A DNA stretch of 40,103 bases, taken from an uncultured Woeseiaceae bacterium (lineage in GTDB: Bacteria > Pseudomonadota > Gammaproteobacteria > Steroidobacterales > Woeseiaceae). Below, one piece after another: positions 20,595 to 31,576 of the stretch; within the stretch, counting starts at the first letter, position 1; each line of letters starts with the position of its first letter. A program made the translations under genes and the position numbers. The notes under the pieces were generated by a model. The model saw only the letters and a program-made list of their open reading frames with translations. It searched no databases and had not been told where the DNA came from. The stretch covers positions 1-40,103 of the forward strand of contig CAJJBK010000019.1 of NCBI GenBank assembly GCA_905182415.1, written 5' to 3'.

Positions 20595-21941
20595 TTAAAG
20601 CAAAAAGATCGCACCTAATCCGAGAAATGAAATATAACCGACCACATCTGTGATGGTGGTAAGTACCACGCCACCCGCTAGTGCAGGGTCAATACTTAAT
20701 TTTTTCAGCATTAATGGTATGCCAAAACCAGCTATTGCTGCGACAATTAAATTTATAGTCATTGCTCCGGCTATTACTAACCCTAAAAGCCACTCACCAA
20801 ACCAAAGATAAGTCAGGCTGCCGACCACAATAGCCCATAATAATCCATTTAATATACCCACGAGAACTTCTTTTTTAAGAATCCCTTTTGTATTTATCCT
20901 ATCGAGGTGCCCTAAGGCAATAGCTCGAGTCATGATGGTTAAAGATTGGGTGCCAGCTACACCGCCCATACTTGGGACGATAGGCATTAATACTGCAAGT
21001 AAAACAATTTTATCAAGTGTTGTTTGGAATATATCGACAACTGATGCAGCAAGAAAAGCCGTAGCTAAATTAACACCCAACCAGATGGCTCTTCTTTTTG
21101 CACTTTTTGCGGCGGGAGAAAACAAGTCATCTTCTTCATCTAAGCCAGCGGCGCTCATTAATGAATGCTCGGCCTCATCTCTTATAACATCGACCACGTC
21201 ATCAACAGTAATTCGACCCAACAGTTTCTTATCATCATCAATAACTGGTGCTGATAACAGATCTCGATTTTCGAACTCCCAGACAACTTTCTCTGAAGGT
21301 GTTGCGGCTAAGATTGGAATTATTGTTTTTGACATAATTTCAGATACAGGTTTATCTGGATCCTCTGTCACGAGTCTAGAAAGAAGCAGAGCTCCTTTAT
21401 ATATATTATCTCTATTCACAACATAAATTGAGTCAGTACCTTGTGGAATAGATTTTTGATTACGCAAATACTTTAATACCACTTCAATAGTTACGTCCGG
21501 CCTGACCGTTATGATGTCAATATTCATGAGTCCGCCAGCACTATCTTCATCGAATGCTAGTACCTGGGTTAATCTTTCTCTATCCTGATGATCGAGTGAG
21601 CGAATCACCTCTTGAGTTAAAGTTTCAGGAAGGTCTGCAACAAGGTCAGCTAAATCATCTAAGGCCATTCCTTCAATGGCTGCGATTAATTCATTTGCTT
21701 TCATGCCTTCGATTAACCCATCTCGAACCTCATCGGCAACTTCGACCACCACATCACCTTTATTTTTTAATTCAATCATTTCCCATATGATGGCACGCTC
21801 TTTTAATGGGAGGGATTCAATAAGTTTTGCTAATTCTGAGGGCAGTAGATTATTAATTAAGTTTCTTGCCCCTAACATCCTTCCACTTTCTAGACGATTT
21901 TTTAGATTATCTAGATTTGAAATTCTCTCTACATTGCTCAT
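20595..21941 (-). CDS. mgtE: Magnesium transporter MgtE
   Basis: A channel-like Mg2+ importer of the inner membrane, 448 aa. The order is typical: an N-terminal MgtE helical domain (to about 130, with ADLVADLPE), a CBS pair (about 135-255, with EDSAGGLMN at its start), a plug helix, and five membrane segments from about 285 to 448, including the VPSMGGVAGTQSLTIMTRAIALG pore segment. It begins 9 bp after lptB on the same strand, so it is probably read at the end of the kds-lpt transcript, in the place where E. coli and Pseudomonas have rpoN. Confidence 0.94.
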   Translation of the reverse strand: MSNVERISNLDNLKNRLESGRMLGARNLINNLLPSELAKLIESLPLKERAIIWEMIELKNKGDVVVEVADEVRDGLIEGMKANELIAAIEGMALDDLADLVADLPETLTQEVIRSLDHQDRERLTQVLAFDEDSAGGLMNIDIITVRPDVTIEVVLKYLRNQKSIPQGTDSIYVVNRDNIYKGALLLSRLVTEDPDKPVSEIMSKTIIPILAATPSEKVVWEFENRDLLSAPVIDDDKKLLGRITVDDVVDVIRDEAEHSLMSAAGLDEEDDLFSPAAKSAKRRAIWLGVNLATAFLAASVVDIFQTTLDKIVLLAVLMPIVPSMGGVAGTQSLTIMTRAIALGHLDRINTKGILKKEVLVGILNGLLWAIVVGSLTYLWFGEWLLGLVIAGAMTINLIVAAIAGFGIPLMLKKLSIDPALAGGVVLTTITDVVGYISFLGLGAIFLL

Positions 21942-21950
21942 GATTTTCTT

Positions 21951-22676
21951 TTAAAGCCTGAAATCTTGACCAAGATATACTTCTTTGACATATTCATTGG
22001 TAAGTATTTCTTCTGGGGTGCCGGAGGCAATTAAATTGCCGTCGTTTAATATGTTTGCTTTTTGACAGATCCCTAATGTTTCTCTTACATTATGATCTGT
22101 TATTAGAACACCAATACCTCTATCTTTAAGGTGCTTTATAATTCTTTGAATATCTATAACTGAAATAGGATCAACTCCAGCAAAGGGTTCGTCCAAGAGA
22201 ATAAAACGAGGATCTGCAGCTAATGCTCTAGCGATTTCAACTCTCCTTCTTTCCCCGCCGGATAAATTGATTCCCATGCTTTTTCTTACATGACTAATAT
22301 GAAGTTCTTCTAGCAGCTGATCTAATTCATGTTCTCTTTCTGGTTGAGATAAATCATTTCGGTATTCAAGTATTGCTAATATATTTTCTTCTACAGTTAA
22401 TTTTCGAAAAATAGATGCTTCTTGAGGCAGATAGCCAAGCCCAAGTTTTGATCTTTTATGCATAGATAATTCTGTTATATTTTTTTCATCTAGGAATATA
22501 GATCCTTCGTCAGCTTTCACTAATCCCACTATAATGTAAAAAGCTGTTGTTTTTCCAGCACCATTTGGGCCTAATAAACCAACTACTTCTCCGCTATTGA
22601 TTTCCATTGATATATTTTTAACAACATCAATAAGTTTGTAGCTTTTTGAGATATTTTTTATCTTCAAAACACTCAT
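21951..22676 (-). CDS. lptB: LPS export ABC transporter ATPase LptB
   Basis: The ATPase that powers LPS extraction from the inner membrane with LptF and LptG. It has 241 aa with Walker [10 protein letters not shown] near residue 35, Q-loop YLPQEAS, the signature [13 protein letters not shown], Walker [14 protein letters not shown] and the H-loop TDHNVRET. These match the LptB branch of ABC proteins, and the gene directly follows lptA by 10 bp, as in most gammaproteobacteria. The transmembrane subunits lptF and lptG are not in the window. Confidence 0.95.
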   Translation of the reverse strand: MSVLKIKNISKSYKLIDVVKNISMEINSGEVVGLLGPNGAGKTTAFYIIVGLVKADEGSIFLDEKNITELSMHKRSKLGLGYLPQEASIFRKLTVEENILAILEYRNDLSQPEREHELDQLLEELHISHVRKSMGINLSGGERRRVEIARALAADPRFILLDEPFAGVDPISVIDIQRIIKHLKDRGIGVLITDHNVRETLGICQKANILNDGNLIASGTPEEILTNEYVKEVYLGQDFRL

Positions 22677-22686
22677 TTTAGGCCTA

Positions 22687-23352
22687 TTACTCTATTTCGC
22701 TGTTAATATTATCTTGGATTGGCTTCTCATTGTCGCTAATCCTTGGGGTATAAGTTATTTTTACTTTTGGATTATTCTGGTTTTTTGATTGAGCTTGTAT
22801 GGTTTGTTTGTTTATATTATATACAAGGTAACTACTAGATATCTGATTTCCATCTTCCACTATGCTTACATTACCAGAAAAATCGATCATAGCAGCATCA
22901 AAGTCATAATCGATCCTATCTGCAGTGGCTTTGGTTATACCTAGCTTTTCTTCTCGGTATAATTTTAATATTGCTTGTTGTTCTGAGCTTCCAGTAATTT
23001 TAGCAATTCTTATTTGGTGCCCTTTGAATTCAAGATAAGTTGACGCAGCGTTAATTTCACCATTACTTAAAATTATCTTAACATTGCCTTTGAATTGCCA
23101 TACGCTATTCTCGAAATCCAATTTATTTGCTTGCCCTGAATCTGCAATGATACTTATATTTCCCTGACTTAATTTGAGTTTATTGAATGTCAGAATGGAT
23201 TCCTCACCTTCATAATCGGTTGATTCTGCATCTATTGTAATCGGTAATTTCGTTGTATTTATTTGAGCTAAAACTGGAGTTACAATAAAAAAAATAAGGA
23301 ATAAGCATATTATTCTGCAAGAATTTTTATTTATATACTGGAATCGGATCAT
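22687..23352 (-). CDS. lptA: LPS transport periplasmic protein LptA
   Basis: The periplasmic bridge protein that carries LPS between LptC and the outer-membrane LptD. The 221-aa protein has a signal peptide (about 1-30, ending TPVLAQ) and an OstA beta-jellyroll region with repeated strand motifs such as [19 protein letters not shown] and [19 protein letters not shown]. The C-terminal 25 residues are polar and low-complexity. It sits between lptC (33 bp upstream) and lptB (10 bp downstream) in the conserved order. Sequence identity in this family is low; synteny supports the call. Confidence 0.9.
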   Translation of the reverse strand: MIRFQYINKNSCRIICLFLIFFIVTPVLAQINTTKLPITIDAESTDYEGEESILTFNKLKLSQGNISIIADSGQANKLDFENSVWQFKGNVKIILSNGEINAASTYLEFKGHQIRIAKITGSSEQQAILKLYREEKLGITKATADRIDYDFDAAMIDFSGNVSIVEDGNQISSSYLVYNINKQTIQAQSKNQNNPKVKITYTPRISDNEKPIQDNINSEIE

Positions 23353-23385
23353 CTTTCTTTTTACTTATAAGGAGTTAACTTTTAA

Positions 23386-23961
23386 CTATAAGAGAACTGA
23401 AGGTAGAAAAGTACCATTTATTTGCGATTGAAGCTCAAGCTTATCTTTATTCAAAGTTGCTAACATGCCAATTGCTGTAAGACTGTGATTGCCTAACTTA
23501 ATTATAACTTGCTTATTCGTTTTAACTATATATTTACTTGGATCGAGTTCTAATTGATCCGAATATATTATTGTTTCATTCATTGATGATTGCCCACTTT
23601 TTGCGGTTACATCACCCTCAAGAAAAAGAAAGTCGTTTTCGCTGAATTTACTTGCGACATCCGAGGTTAATGACCAAGAAACATTTGATTCTGGTGTGTA
23701 AGTTATTGTTACATTGTAGAATTTGATTAAGTCTCTTGACTCTTGTTCTGCATAATCAGCCTCAAGAGTAAATAGATATAATCCAGATTTGGCGGTATTT
23801 AATATTTTCGTTGAGCTTAGATAGAATCTATTTTTTATAGATTCATTTGAGCTCAGTTTATTAATGCTTTCTGTTTCAAAAGATTGTGTAAAAATATAGC
23901 TTCCAGTCGCAACAATTATTAGCAGTATGGTTCCTAAATGATTTTTTAAATTTACAGGCAT
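23386..23961 (-). CDS. lptC: LPS export protein LptC
   Basis: A bitopic inner-membrane protein that receives LPS from LptB2FG and passes it to LptA. It has 191 aa with one N-terminal membrane anchor (about residues 8-24) and a periplasmic beta-jellyroll (about 50-185). Conserved family patterns include LFTLEADYAEQE, FLFLEGDVTAKSG and SDQLELDPSKYIVKTNKQV. It starts 4 bp after kdsC and lies before lptA, the standard order. Confidence 0.88.
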   Translation of the reverse strand: MPVNLKNHLGTILLIIVATGSYIFTQSFETESINKLSSNESIKNRFYLSSTKILNTAKSGLYLFTLEADYAEQESRDLIKFYNVTITYTPESNVSWSLTSDVASKFSENDFLFLEGDVTAKSGQSSMNETIIYSDQLELDPSKYIVKTNKQVIIKLGNHSLTAIGMLATLNKDKLELQSQINGTFLPSVLL

Positions 23962-23965
23962 TTTT

Positions 23966-24448
23966 TTAATTTGATTGTTTAAGCATTAGGTCGGTAATTT
24001 CTCTAATTGCTCCAGAGCCACCTGATTTTTTAGTTATATATTTAGCTATTTCTTTAACTTCAGATCTGGCGTTAGCAACAGCAATAGGTAATCCAACGAC
24101 ATTCAAAATATTAATATCTGGAATATCATCACCAACAAATGCACAGTCTATTTGATTTAAAGAATATTCTTTTAAGAGAATTTGAAAAGTGATTTCTTTA
24201 TTTTTGCAACCAAGATATACATGTTTGATGCCCAACTCCTCCATGCGCAATGACACTGCTTTGGATTTCCTGCCACTTATTACAGCTACTTTTATACCAG
24301 CTTCAAGAATTTGACGAATCCCTTGCCCATCTTGAGTATGAAATCCTTTTGATTCTATTCCAGCATCATTAATATAAATTCGACCATCAGTAAATACACC
24401 ATCAACATCGAAGGCGATTAATTTAATATTTTTAAATATATTTCCCAT
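23966..24448 (-). CDS. kdsC: 3-deoxy-D-manno-octulosonate 8-phosphate phosphatase
   Basis: A HAD-family phosphatase that releases Kdo from Kdo-8-phosphate. The 160-aa protein has the nucleophile motif IAFDVDGVFTDG near residue 12, the AVISGRKSKAV motif II, and the motif IV segment CAFVGDDIPDINIL. A short C-terminal tail contains the GGSGAIREI segment typical of KdsC. It lies 2 bp after kdsD, making the Kdo precursor genes contiguous with LPS export. Confidence 0.95.
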   Translation of the reverse strand: MGNIFKNIKLIAFDVDGVFTDGRIYINDAGIESKGFHTQDGQGIRQILEAGIKVAVISGRKSKAVSLRMEELGIKHVYLGCKNKEITFQILLKEYSLNQIDCAFVGDDIPDINILNVVGLPIAVANARSEVKEIAKYITKKSGGSGAIREITDLMLKQSN

Positions 24449-24450
24449 AA

Positions 24451-25443
24451 TTATACAGATCGAACAATTCCAGCTTGCAATAAATCATGGATATTTAGCG
24501 CTCCAAGCAATATTTTATTTTCATTCGTGACCAATAAGTGAGTTATTTTGTGATGCTTTAGTAGTTTCATTGAATCAATGGCCAGCATATCTTTTTCTAC
24601 TGTTTTATATTTCGTGCTCATGACTTCACTCATATGAGTTTTGTGAATATCAATTTTTGAATCAACCGCTCTTCTTAAGTCACCATCTGTAAAAATACCT
24701 AGGACTTCATTGTTTTCATCAATTATGGCTACCATGCCTAAGTTTTTTTGTGAAATCTCTATTAATCCCTCACTTAGCATTTGCTCTGGTTTTACTGTCG
24801 GAATTTTTTCACCTATATGCATTATATCAGCGACTTTTAAAAGCAGTCGCTTACCTAGCGATCCACTTGGGTGTGATTTAGCGAAATCTTCAGTTGAAAA
24901 ATTCCGACATTCAATAAGCGTTGCTGCAAGTGCATCGCCCACTGCAAGACTAGCAGTTGTGCTGGCGGTAGGCGCCAGGTTTAATGGGCATGCCTCTTTT
25001 TCAATTTCAACTAAAATATGAGTATCGGATGCTTTTGCAATACTAGAATTAGAGTTACCTGTTATTGAGATTAGCTTTAACTCCATTTTCTTTAATGAAG
25101 GTAAGAGTTTTATCAATTCTTGGGTTTCCCCGGAATATGACATTGCTAATATTATATCTGTTGGAGATATCATACCCAGATCACCATGACTCGCGTCTGC
25201 AGCATTTATAAAAAATGACGAAGTTCCTGTGCTTGATAATGTCGCTGAAATTTTACGAGCAATATGACCAGATTTCCCTATACCAATAGTCACCAACTTG
25301 CCATTTGATCCCAGTATAAGCTTGCAAGCATCACAGAAAGCTTCATTTAGAGAATCTGCTACATTTTTGATCGCGTCAGATTCAACATACATAACCTCTC
25401 TAGCGAGCGATAGGATTTCATGGCTTGTCATTTTATTTTTCAT
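24451..25443 (-). CDS. kdsD: D-arabinose 5-phosphate isomerase
   Basis: Converts ribulose-5-phosphate to arabinose-5-phosphate, the first committed step to Kdo. The 330-aa protein has a SIS domain with GIGKSGHIARKISATLSSTGT near residue 53 and FAKSHPSGSLGKRL near residue 186, followed by two CBS domains (about 205-325) with FTDGDLRRA. AAGG lies 5 bases before the ATG at 25443; a second ATG four codons in is possible. It is followed at 2 bp by kdsC. Confidence 0.95.
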   Translation of the reverse strand: MKNKMTSHEILSLAREVMYVESDAIKNVADSLNEAFCDACKLILGSNGKLVTIGIGKSGHIARKISATLSSTGTSSFFINAADASHGDLGMISPTDIILAMSYSGETQELIKLLPSLKKMELKLISITGNSNSSIAKASDTHILVEIEKEACPLNLAPTASTTASLAVGDALAATLIECRNFSTEDFAKSHPSGSLGKRLLLKVADIMHIGEKIPTVKPEQMLSEGLIEISQKNLGMVAIIDENNEVLGIFTDGDLRRAVDSKIDIHKTHMSEVMSTKYKTVEKDMLAIDSMKLLKHHKITHLLVTNENKILLGALNIHDLLQAGIVRSV

Positions 25444-25480
25444 ACTTACCTTGAAATTTAAAACTATTTTTCGTTTAGGG

Positions 25481-26431
25481 TTAAGAGATTATAAAAACTA
25501 TATAAAAACAATATATCGTCAACAAACTAAATCCTTCGAATCTTTTAATAACTTTATTTTTTCTATAAGCTATTACAAAGATTGATAAGGTCAAACTTAA
25601 CATAATCAGGTAGTGAACGGATAGAATATTATCAGGTAGTTTACTGGGTGAAATCGCTGTAGCTGCACCAATAACCGCCAGTAGATTAAAGATATTTGAT
25701 CCAATAATATTTCCAACAGCCAGTCCATATTCTTTTTTTAGAGCGCTAGTGATAGAAACACTTAATTCAGGTAGGCTGGTGCCAATAGCTACCAAAGTAA
25801 TACCTATTACAGTTTCAGATATTTCGAGTGTATGTGCAATTTTTATGGCATTACGCACTATCATATCTGCACCAATAAAAAGAAGAACTAAGCCTATTAT
25901 CAAAAGAGTGAGAGCTTTTTTAGTAGCAAAAGTTTTGTAATTATTTTTTTTGAAATCATCTTGTTCAATATTTTCATTTGATAATTTTAAACTAAATCTA
26001 ACTAGCCATATCATAACTAGAATAAATCCCCCTAAAATCAGCCTTCCTTCATTGACACTTATAGCGTTATCTATAAATGGAAGAATCATTATTAGAGAAA
26101 CTAGAAGTAAAAGTGTAATTAGTTTTTTATATACCTTTGAGGACATTTGTACTGGTCTTATTAATGCCATAGTCCCTAAAACAAGACCTATATTTGCAGT
26201 ATTGGAACCAATTGCATTTCCAATTGCCAAGTCGGACTCTCCATCTAGTGCAGCGACCAGTGAAACCAATATTTCTGGAGCAGAGGTTGCGAAGGCAACT
26301 ATAGTAAGTCCTATTACTATTATTGGTATTTTCATATTTTTTGCGATGGAAGCGGCTCCATCTACAAAATAGTTCGAACCAAGAATTAGAATCATTATCC
26401 CAATTGCAAGTAGTGTAATATCTATAAGCAT
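25481..26431 (-). CDS. Calcium/sodium antiporter, YrbG-type CaCA family
   Basis: An inner-membrane cation exchanger of 316 aa with about ten membrane helices arranged as two inverted halves. The two alpha repeats are plain: VAFATSAPEILVSLVAAL near residue 46, with IGNAIGSNTANIGLVLG, and VAIGTSLPELSVSITSAL near residue 215, with VGNIIGSNIFNLLAVIG. Members exchange Ca2+ for Na+ or H+; the exact ions are inferred. As in E. coli it lies just before kdsD, here 37 bp upstream, and opens the minus-strand run. It is divergent from ibaG over 147 bp. Confidence 0.92.
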   Translation of the reverse strand: MLIDITLLAIGIMILILGSNYFVDGAASIAKNMKIPIIVIGLTIVAFATSAPEILVSLVAALDGESDLAIGNAIGSNTANIGLVLGTMALIRPVQMSSKVYKKLITLLLLVSLIMILPFIDNAISVNEGRLILGGFILVMIWLVRFSLKLSNENIEQDDFKKNNYKTFATKKALTLLIIGLVLLFIGADMIVRNAIKIAHTLEISETVIGITLVAIGTSLPELSVSITSALKKEYGLAVGNIIGSNIFNLLAVIGAATAISPSKLPDNILSVHYLIMLSLTLSIFVIAYRKNKVIKRFEGFSLLTIYCFYIVFIIS

Positions 26432-26578
26432 AATTTAATTATTATTTTTTAAAGTTATATTTATTGTCAGTTTGAATTAGAATTTAACGTAATAATACAT
26501 AATATCTCTATTTTATGTGGTTGTGTTGAGTTGTTAGTCTTTGGGTAAGAAAATTTTTTTTATTAGGAATAATTAATT

Positions 26579-28082
<1,504 letters not shown>

Positions 28083-28322
28083 AAATTGTATTTCTATATA
28101 TATATGCTCTAGCCAATCGTCATAATCACCGTGTATAATATTCAAATTACAGACCACTATTTCGCACTTACGATAATATTAGATTAATAAAAACCTTAAA
28201 TTCTAAAGAAGCTAAATTTAAATCAATTATTTTTTGACTAAATTAAGTGAAATATGTGCTCAAAAGCGTATTAAAAAATACAATAGATAAACTTTTTGAT
28301 TGGATCGATGGAGTAAGATTAA

Positions 28323-28907
28323 ATGACAGAAAAAGTTGATCAAAGTAAGCGTCACTTCTTAACTATCGCAACTGCGGTTACTGGTGGTGTAGGCATTGCT
28401 TTTGCTGCGGTGCCTTTCTTATCCTCATTAAAGCCAAGCGCAAGGGCGCGAGCATTAGGTGCACCTGTCGAAGTTCCCTTAGCTTCATTGGAGCCAGGAG
28501 AAATGATCCGAGTAGTTTGGCGGGGGCGCCTTGTTTATGTCCTTCGAAGGACAGAGGAAATGCTGGGGAGATTGGTCGGGGTAACAGAGTATCTTAGAGA
28601 CCCAAATTCTTCTAATGTGGAATTACAGCCTAGTTATGCTACAAATGAGCATCGTTCATTGAATCCAGAGTACCTTGTTGTGGAAGGATCTTGCACTCAT
28701 TTGGGTTGTGCACCTTTACCTCAATTTGAAGTTACTCCCTCATCAGATTGGTTTGGCGGCTTCTTTTGTCCTTGTCATGGCTCAAAATTTGATTTATCTG
28801 GAAGAGTTTATAAGGGTGTTCCAGCCCCAACTAACTTAAGAGTTCCTCCATATACTTTTAGTCAAACCAATGTGATTACCATTGGTATTGATTCAGGATC
28901 TGCATAA
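28323..28907 (+). CDS. petA: Ubiquinol-cytochrome c reductase iron-sulfur (Rieske) subunit
   Basis: The Rieske protein of the cytochrome bc1 complex, carrying electrons from ubiquinol to cytochrome c1 at the periplasmic side. It has 194 aa with an N-terminal Tat-type anchor SKRHFLTIATAVTGG, where the usual RR is KR, then the 2Fe-2S binding boxes CTHLGC near residue 124 and CPCHGSKFD near residue 143, all ligands intact. GGAG lies 9 bases before the ATG. The stop overlaps the petB ATG. Confidence 0.96.
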   Translation: MTEKVDQSKRHFLTIATAVTGGVGIAFAAVPFLSSLKPSARARALGAPVEVPLASLEPGEMIRVVWRGRLVYVLRRTEEMLGRLVGVTEYLRDPNSSNVELQPSYATNEHRSLNPEYLVVEGSCTHLGCAPLPQFEVTPSSDWFGGFFCPCHGSKFDLSGRVYKGVPAPTNLRVPPYTFSQTNVITIGIDSGSA

Positions 28908-30148
28908 TGGCTAATAACGAAAAAAAACAATCAGAAAATTCTAATAAATTGCTAAATTGGATTGATGAACGTTTCCCTTATACGGAAACAATGAGATATC
29001 ACATCACCGAATATTATGCATCAAAAAATTTCAATTTTTGGTATGTATTTGGAGTCTTGGCCATGGTTATTTTGGTCATCCAGTTATTTACAGGAATTTT
29101 CTTGACGATGAATTATAAGCCTTCTGCGACAGATGCTTTTTCATCAGTTGAATATATTATGCGAGATGTTGAATGGGGCTGGTTAATTCGATACATGCAT
29201 TCCACTGGCGCCTCTTTCTTTTTTATTGTGGTTTATCTGCATATGTTTAGAGCCATGCTTTACGGATCTTATAAAAAACCAAGAGAGCTAATTTGGATTA
29301 TCGGAATGTTAATTTTTATTGTGCTCATGGCAGAAGCGTTTGCTGGGTACCTTTTGCCTTGGGGTCAAATGTCATATTGGGGCGCTCAAGTCATCATTTC
29401 AATATTTGGTGCAATTCCCTTTATAGGCGAAGCGTTAGTTGAGATTATTCGCGGCGATTACTCTATCTCTGATATTACGCTTAATCGTTTTTTTGCCTTG
29501 CATGTTATTGCATTGCCTTTAGCTTTAGTTGCACTGATTTTTGTTCATATTGTTGCATTACATGAAGTAGGTTCGAATAACCCTGATGGCATTGATATCA
29601 AAAAATATAAAAATGAAGAAGGTATTCCGATTGATGGGGTAGCTTTTCATCCTTACCATACAAGTAAAGATTTGGTTGCTATAATTATATTTTTGATGAT
29701 CTTTTCTATGGTTGTATTTTTTGCTCCAGAGATGGGAGGTTACTTTTTGGAGTATTCAAATTTTGAAAAAGCGAACCCTATGGCAACCCCTGAACATATA
29801 GTTCCCGTTTGGTATTTTACTCCTTTTTACGCTTTGTTAAGAGCAGTTCCAGATAAGTTGGGTGGAGCTATCTTAATGGGTCTCGCTGTTATTTTGCCAT
29901 TATTTTTACCATGGCTTGATCGTGCAAAAGTAAAATCTATTCGATATCGAGGCTGGATTTACAAAACAGCCCTATCATTATTTGCTATAAGTTTTATTGC
30001 TTTAGGCGTGCTTGGTGTTCTTCCTGCAGAAGGAGTTTATATTTTGTTAGCGAGAATATTTGGTATATTGTATTTTGGCTTTTTTATCCTGATGCCCTAC
30101 TACACCAAGATTGATAAGACAAAACCTGTCCCAGACAGAGTGACTTAG
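28907..30148 (+). CDS. petB: Ubiquinol-cytochrome c reductase cytochrome b subunit
   Basis: The membrane core of complex III with both quinone sites. It has 413 aa and eight membrane helices; heme-ligand histidines lie in the second helix (RYMHSTGASFFFIVVYLHMFR) and the fourth (FFALHVIALPLALVALIFVHI). The Qo motif reads PVWY, the version common in beta- and gammaproteobacteria, instead of PEWY. AGYLLPWGQMSYWGA is intact. It starts at the last base of petA and precedes petC by 2 bp, so the three are one operon. Confidence 0.97.
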   Translation: MANNEKKQSENSNKLLNWIDERFPYTETMRYHITEYYASKNFNFWYVFGVLAMVILVIQLFTGIFLTMNYKPSATDAFSSVEYIMRDVEWGWLIRYMHSTGASFFFIVVYLHMFRAMLYGSYKKPRELIWIIGMLIFIVLMAEAFAGYLLPWGQMSYWGAQVIISIFGAIPFIGEALVEIIRGDYSISDITLNRFFALHVIALPLALVALIFVHIVALHEVGSNNPDGIDIKKYKNEEGIPIDGVAFHPYHTSKDLVAIIIFLMIFSMVVFFAPEMGGYFLEYSNFEKANPMATPEHIVPVWYFTPFYALLRAVPDKLGGAILMGLAVILPLFLPWLDRAKVKSIRYRGWIYKTALSLFAISFIALGVLGVLPAEGVYILLARIFGILYFGFFILMPYYTKIDKTKPVPDRVT

Positions 30149-30150
30149 AT

Positions 30151-30870
30151 ATGAATAGTTATAAGACAATATTTCCTTTAGTAATGATCGTAATATTATT
30201 TACAACAAATATTTTCGCCGCTACTGGTAAATCTTTACAGAATGCAAATAATGACCCTCAAGATATTAAATCACTTCAAAGTGGTGCGCGTAATTTTATG
30301 AACTATTGTTCTGGCTGCCATTCAGCTGAATATGTACGTTATAATGTAATTGCTTCAGATCTTGATTTAAGTGATGCACAATTACAAGAAAACTTGATGT
30401 TTAACGCACAACAGCCCTTCGAAACAATTAATGCTTCTATGCCATCTATGGATGCTGCTGGATGGTTTGGCCAAGCTCCCCCTGATCTTTCCTTAATGGC
30501 CAGAGCAAAGAGCACAGATTATATTTATAGTTTTCTAAAGAGTTTTTATATTGATCAATCAAGTCCCACTGGAGTTGATAATTTAATTCTAGCAGGGACA
30601 AGTATGCCAAATGTTCTTTGGGAGCTTCAAGGTCACCAAGTTATGATTGGAGAGCAAGGATCAGAGCATCTCGAGCTTAGCAATCCCGGCAAAATGTCCG
30701 AGGAAGAATTTGATATTTTTCTTCGAGATACCGTTAATTTTTTAGAGTATATAAGTGAGCCGATAAGAAATGCCAGGCGTGCATTAGGCATTAAAGTACT
30801 AATGTTTTTGGCATTTTTCTTAATATTAGCTTATCTTTTAAAGAAAGAAATTTGGAAAGACGTGAATTAA
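30151..30870 (+). CDS. petC: Cytochrome c1
   Basis: The heme c subunit of the bc1 complex. The 239-aa protein has a signal peptide (about 1-23), one heme-binding CSGCHS near residue 53, a candidate methionine axial ligand in the GTSMPNVLWELQG segment, and a C-terminal membrane anchor (about 215-232, LMFLAFFLILAYLL) ending in basic residues. It is single-heme and shorter than fused cytochrome bc forms. It follows petB by 2 bp. Confidence 0.95.
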   Translation: MNSYKTIFPLVMIVILFTTNIFAATGKSLQNANNDPQDIKSLQSGARNFMNYCSGCHSAEYVRYNVIASDLDLSDAQLQENLMFNAQQPFETINASMPSMDAAGWFGQAPPDLSLMARAKSTDYIYSFLKSFYIDQSSPTGVDNLILAGTSMPNVLWELQGHQVMIGEQGSEHLELSNPGKMSEEEFDIFLRDTVNFLEYISEPIRNARRALGIKVLMFLAFFLILAYLLKKEIWKDVN

Positions 30871-30912
30871 GTTTGTGAAAGAATTTAACTTTTTATAAAA
30901 AAAGGATCATTA

Positions 30913-31542
30913 ATGTCAGTCATAGCAAACAGAAGATCGGTAATGAATTTATTTTCAAGACCAACGTGCATTCACAGTCATCGTACGAGAATTGTATTGG
31001 CAGAGAAAAATATCAACATAGATATCACCAGTGTAGTTGGACCAGACTTACCCGAGGATCTAATGGATGTAAACCCATATCATACATTACCAACGTTAAT
31101 TGATAGAGATCTTGTTCTCTATGATTCACGTGTCATTATTGAATACTTAGATGAGCGTTTTCCTCATCCACCATTAATGCCTGTAGACCCAGTTACTCGA
31201 GCACAATTCAGAATGGCTTTATATAGAATAGAGCAGGACTGGTATTCTTTAGCTGATAAATTTGCTGTTAATGGCGAAGGGAAACTAGCAACAAAACCAA
31301 AGAAAATGCTACGTGAAAGTATCTTGGCTGCTGTCGATCTATTTTCAATTAAATCTTATTTTATTAGTGATGATTTTTCATTAGTTGATTGTACTATTGC
31401 ACCTATATTATGGAGATTACCTGAATATGGTATTGATTTAGGTTCGAATGTGCCATCAATTGATAAATATATGGATAGAGTTTTTGATCGACCCTCATTT
31501 CGCGAGAGCTTAAGCGAGCTAGAACAAGAGATGCGGCTTTAG
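30913..31542 (+). CDS. sspA: Stringent starvation protein A
   Basis: A glutathione-S-transferase-like regulator that binds RNA polymerase in E. coli and affects stationary-phase and acid responses. The 209-aa protein begins with the thioredoxin-like domain (RRSVMNLFSRPTCIHSHRTRIVLAEK) and continues with the helical GST C-domain; YHTLPTLIDRDLVLYDSRVI and EYLDERFPHPPLMPVDP are typical. AAGGA lies 8 bases before the ATG. It follows petC by 42 bp and precedes sspB, the usual gammaproteobacterial order. Confidence 0.95.
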   Translation: MSVIANRRSVMNLFSRPTCIHSHRTRIVLAEKNINIDITSVVGPDLPEDLMDVNPYHTLPTLIDRDLVLYDSRVIIEYLDERFPHPPLMPVDPVTRAQFRMALYRIEQDWYSLADKFAVNGEGKLATKPKKMLRESILAAVDLFSIKSYFISDDFSLVDCTIAPILWRLPEYGIDLGSNVPSIDKYMDRVFDRPSFRESLSELEQEMRL

Positions 31543-31576
31543 TAACAATCGGTTATTTTCAAAAATCAATAAGCTC

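Noticed and set aside
20932-21426. Open frame of 164 codons on the plus strand across mgtE
   Set aside because: It is antisense to the well-conserved CBS and membrane region of mgtE and its product resembles no family; it is a by-product of the mgtE codon pattern.
29797-29825. Altered Qo motif PVWY in cytochrome b
   Set aside because: PVWY is the usual form in many beta- and gammaproteobacterial bc1 complexes.
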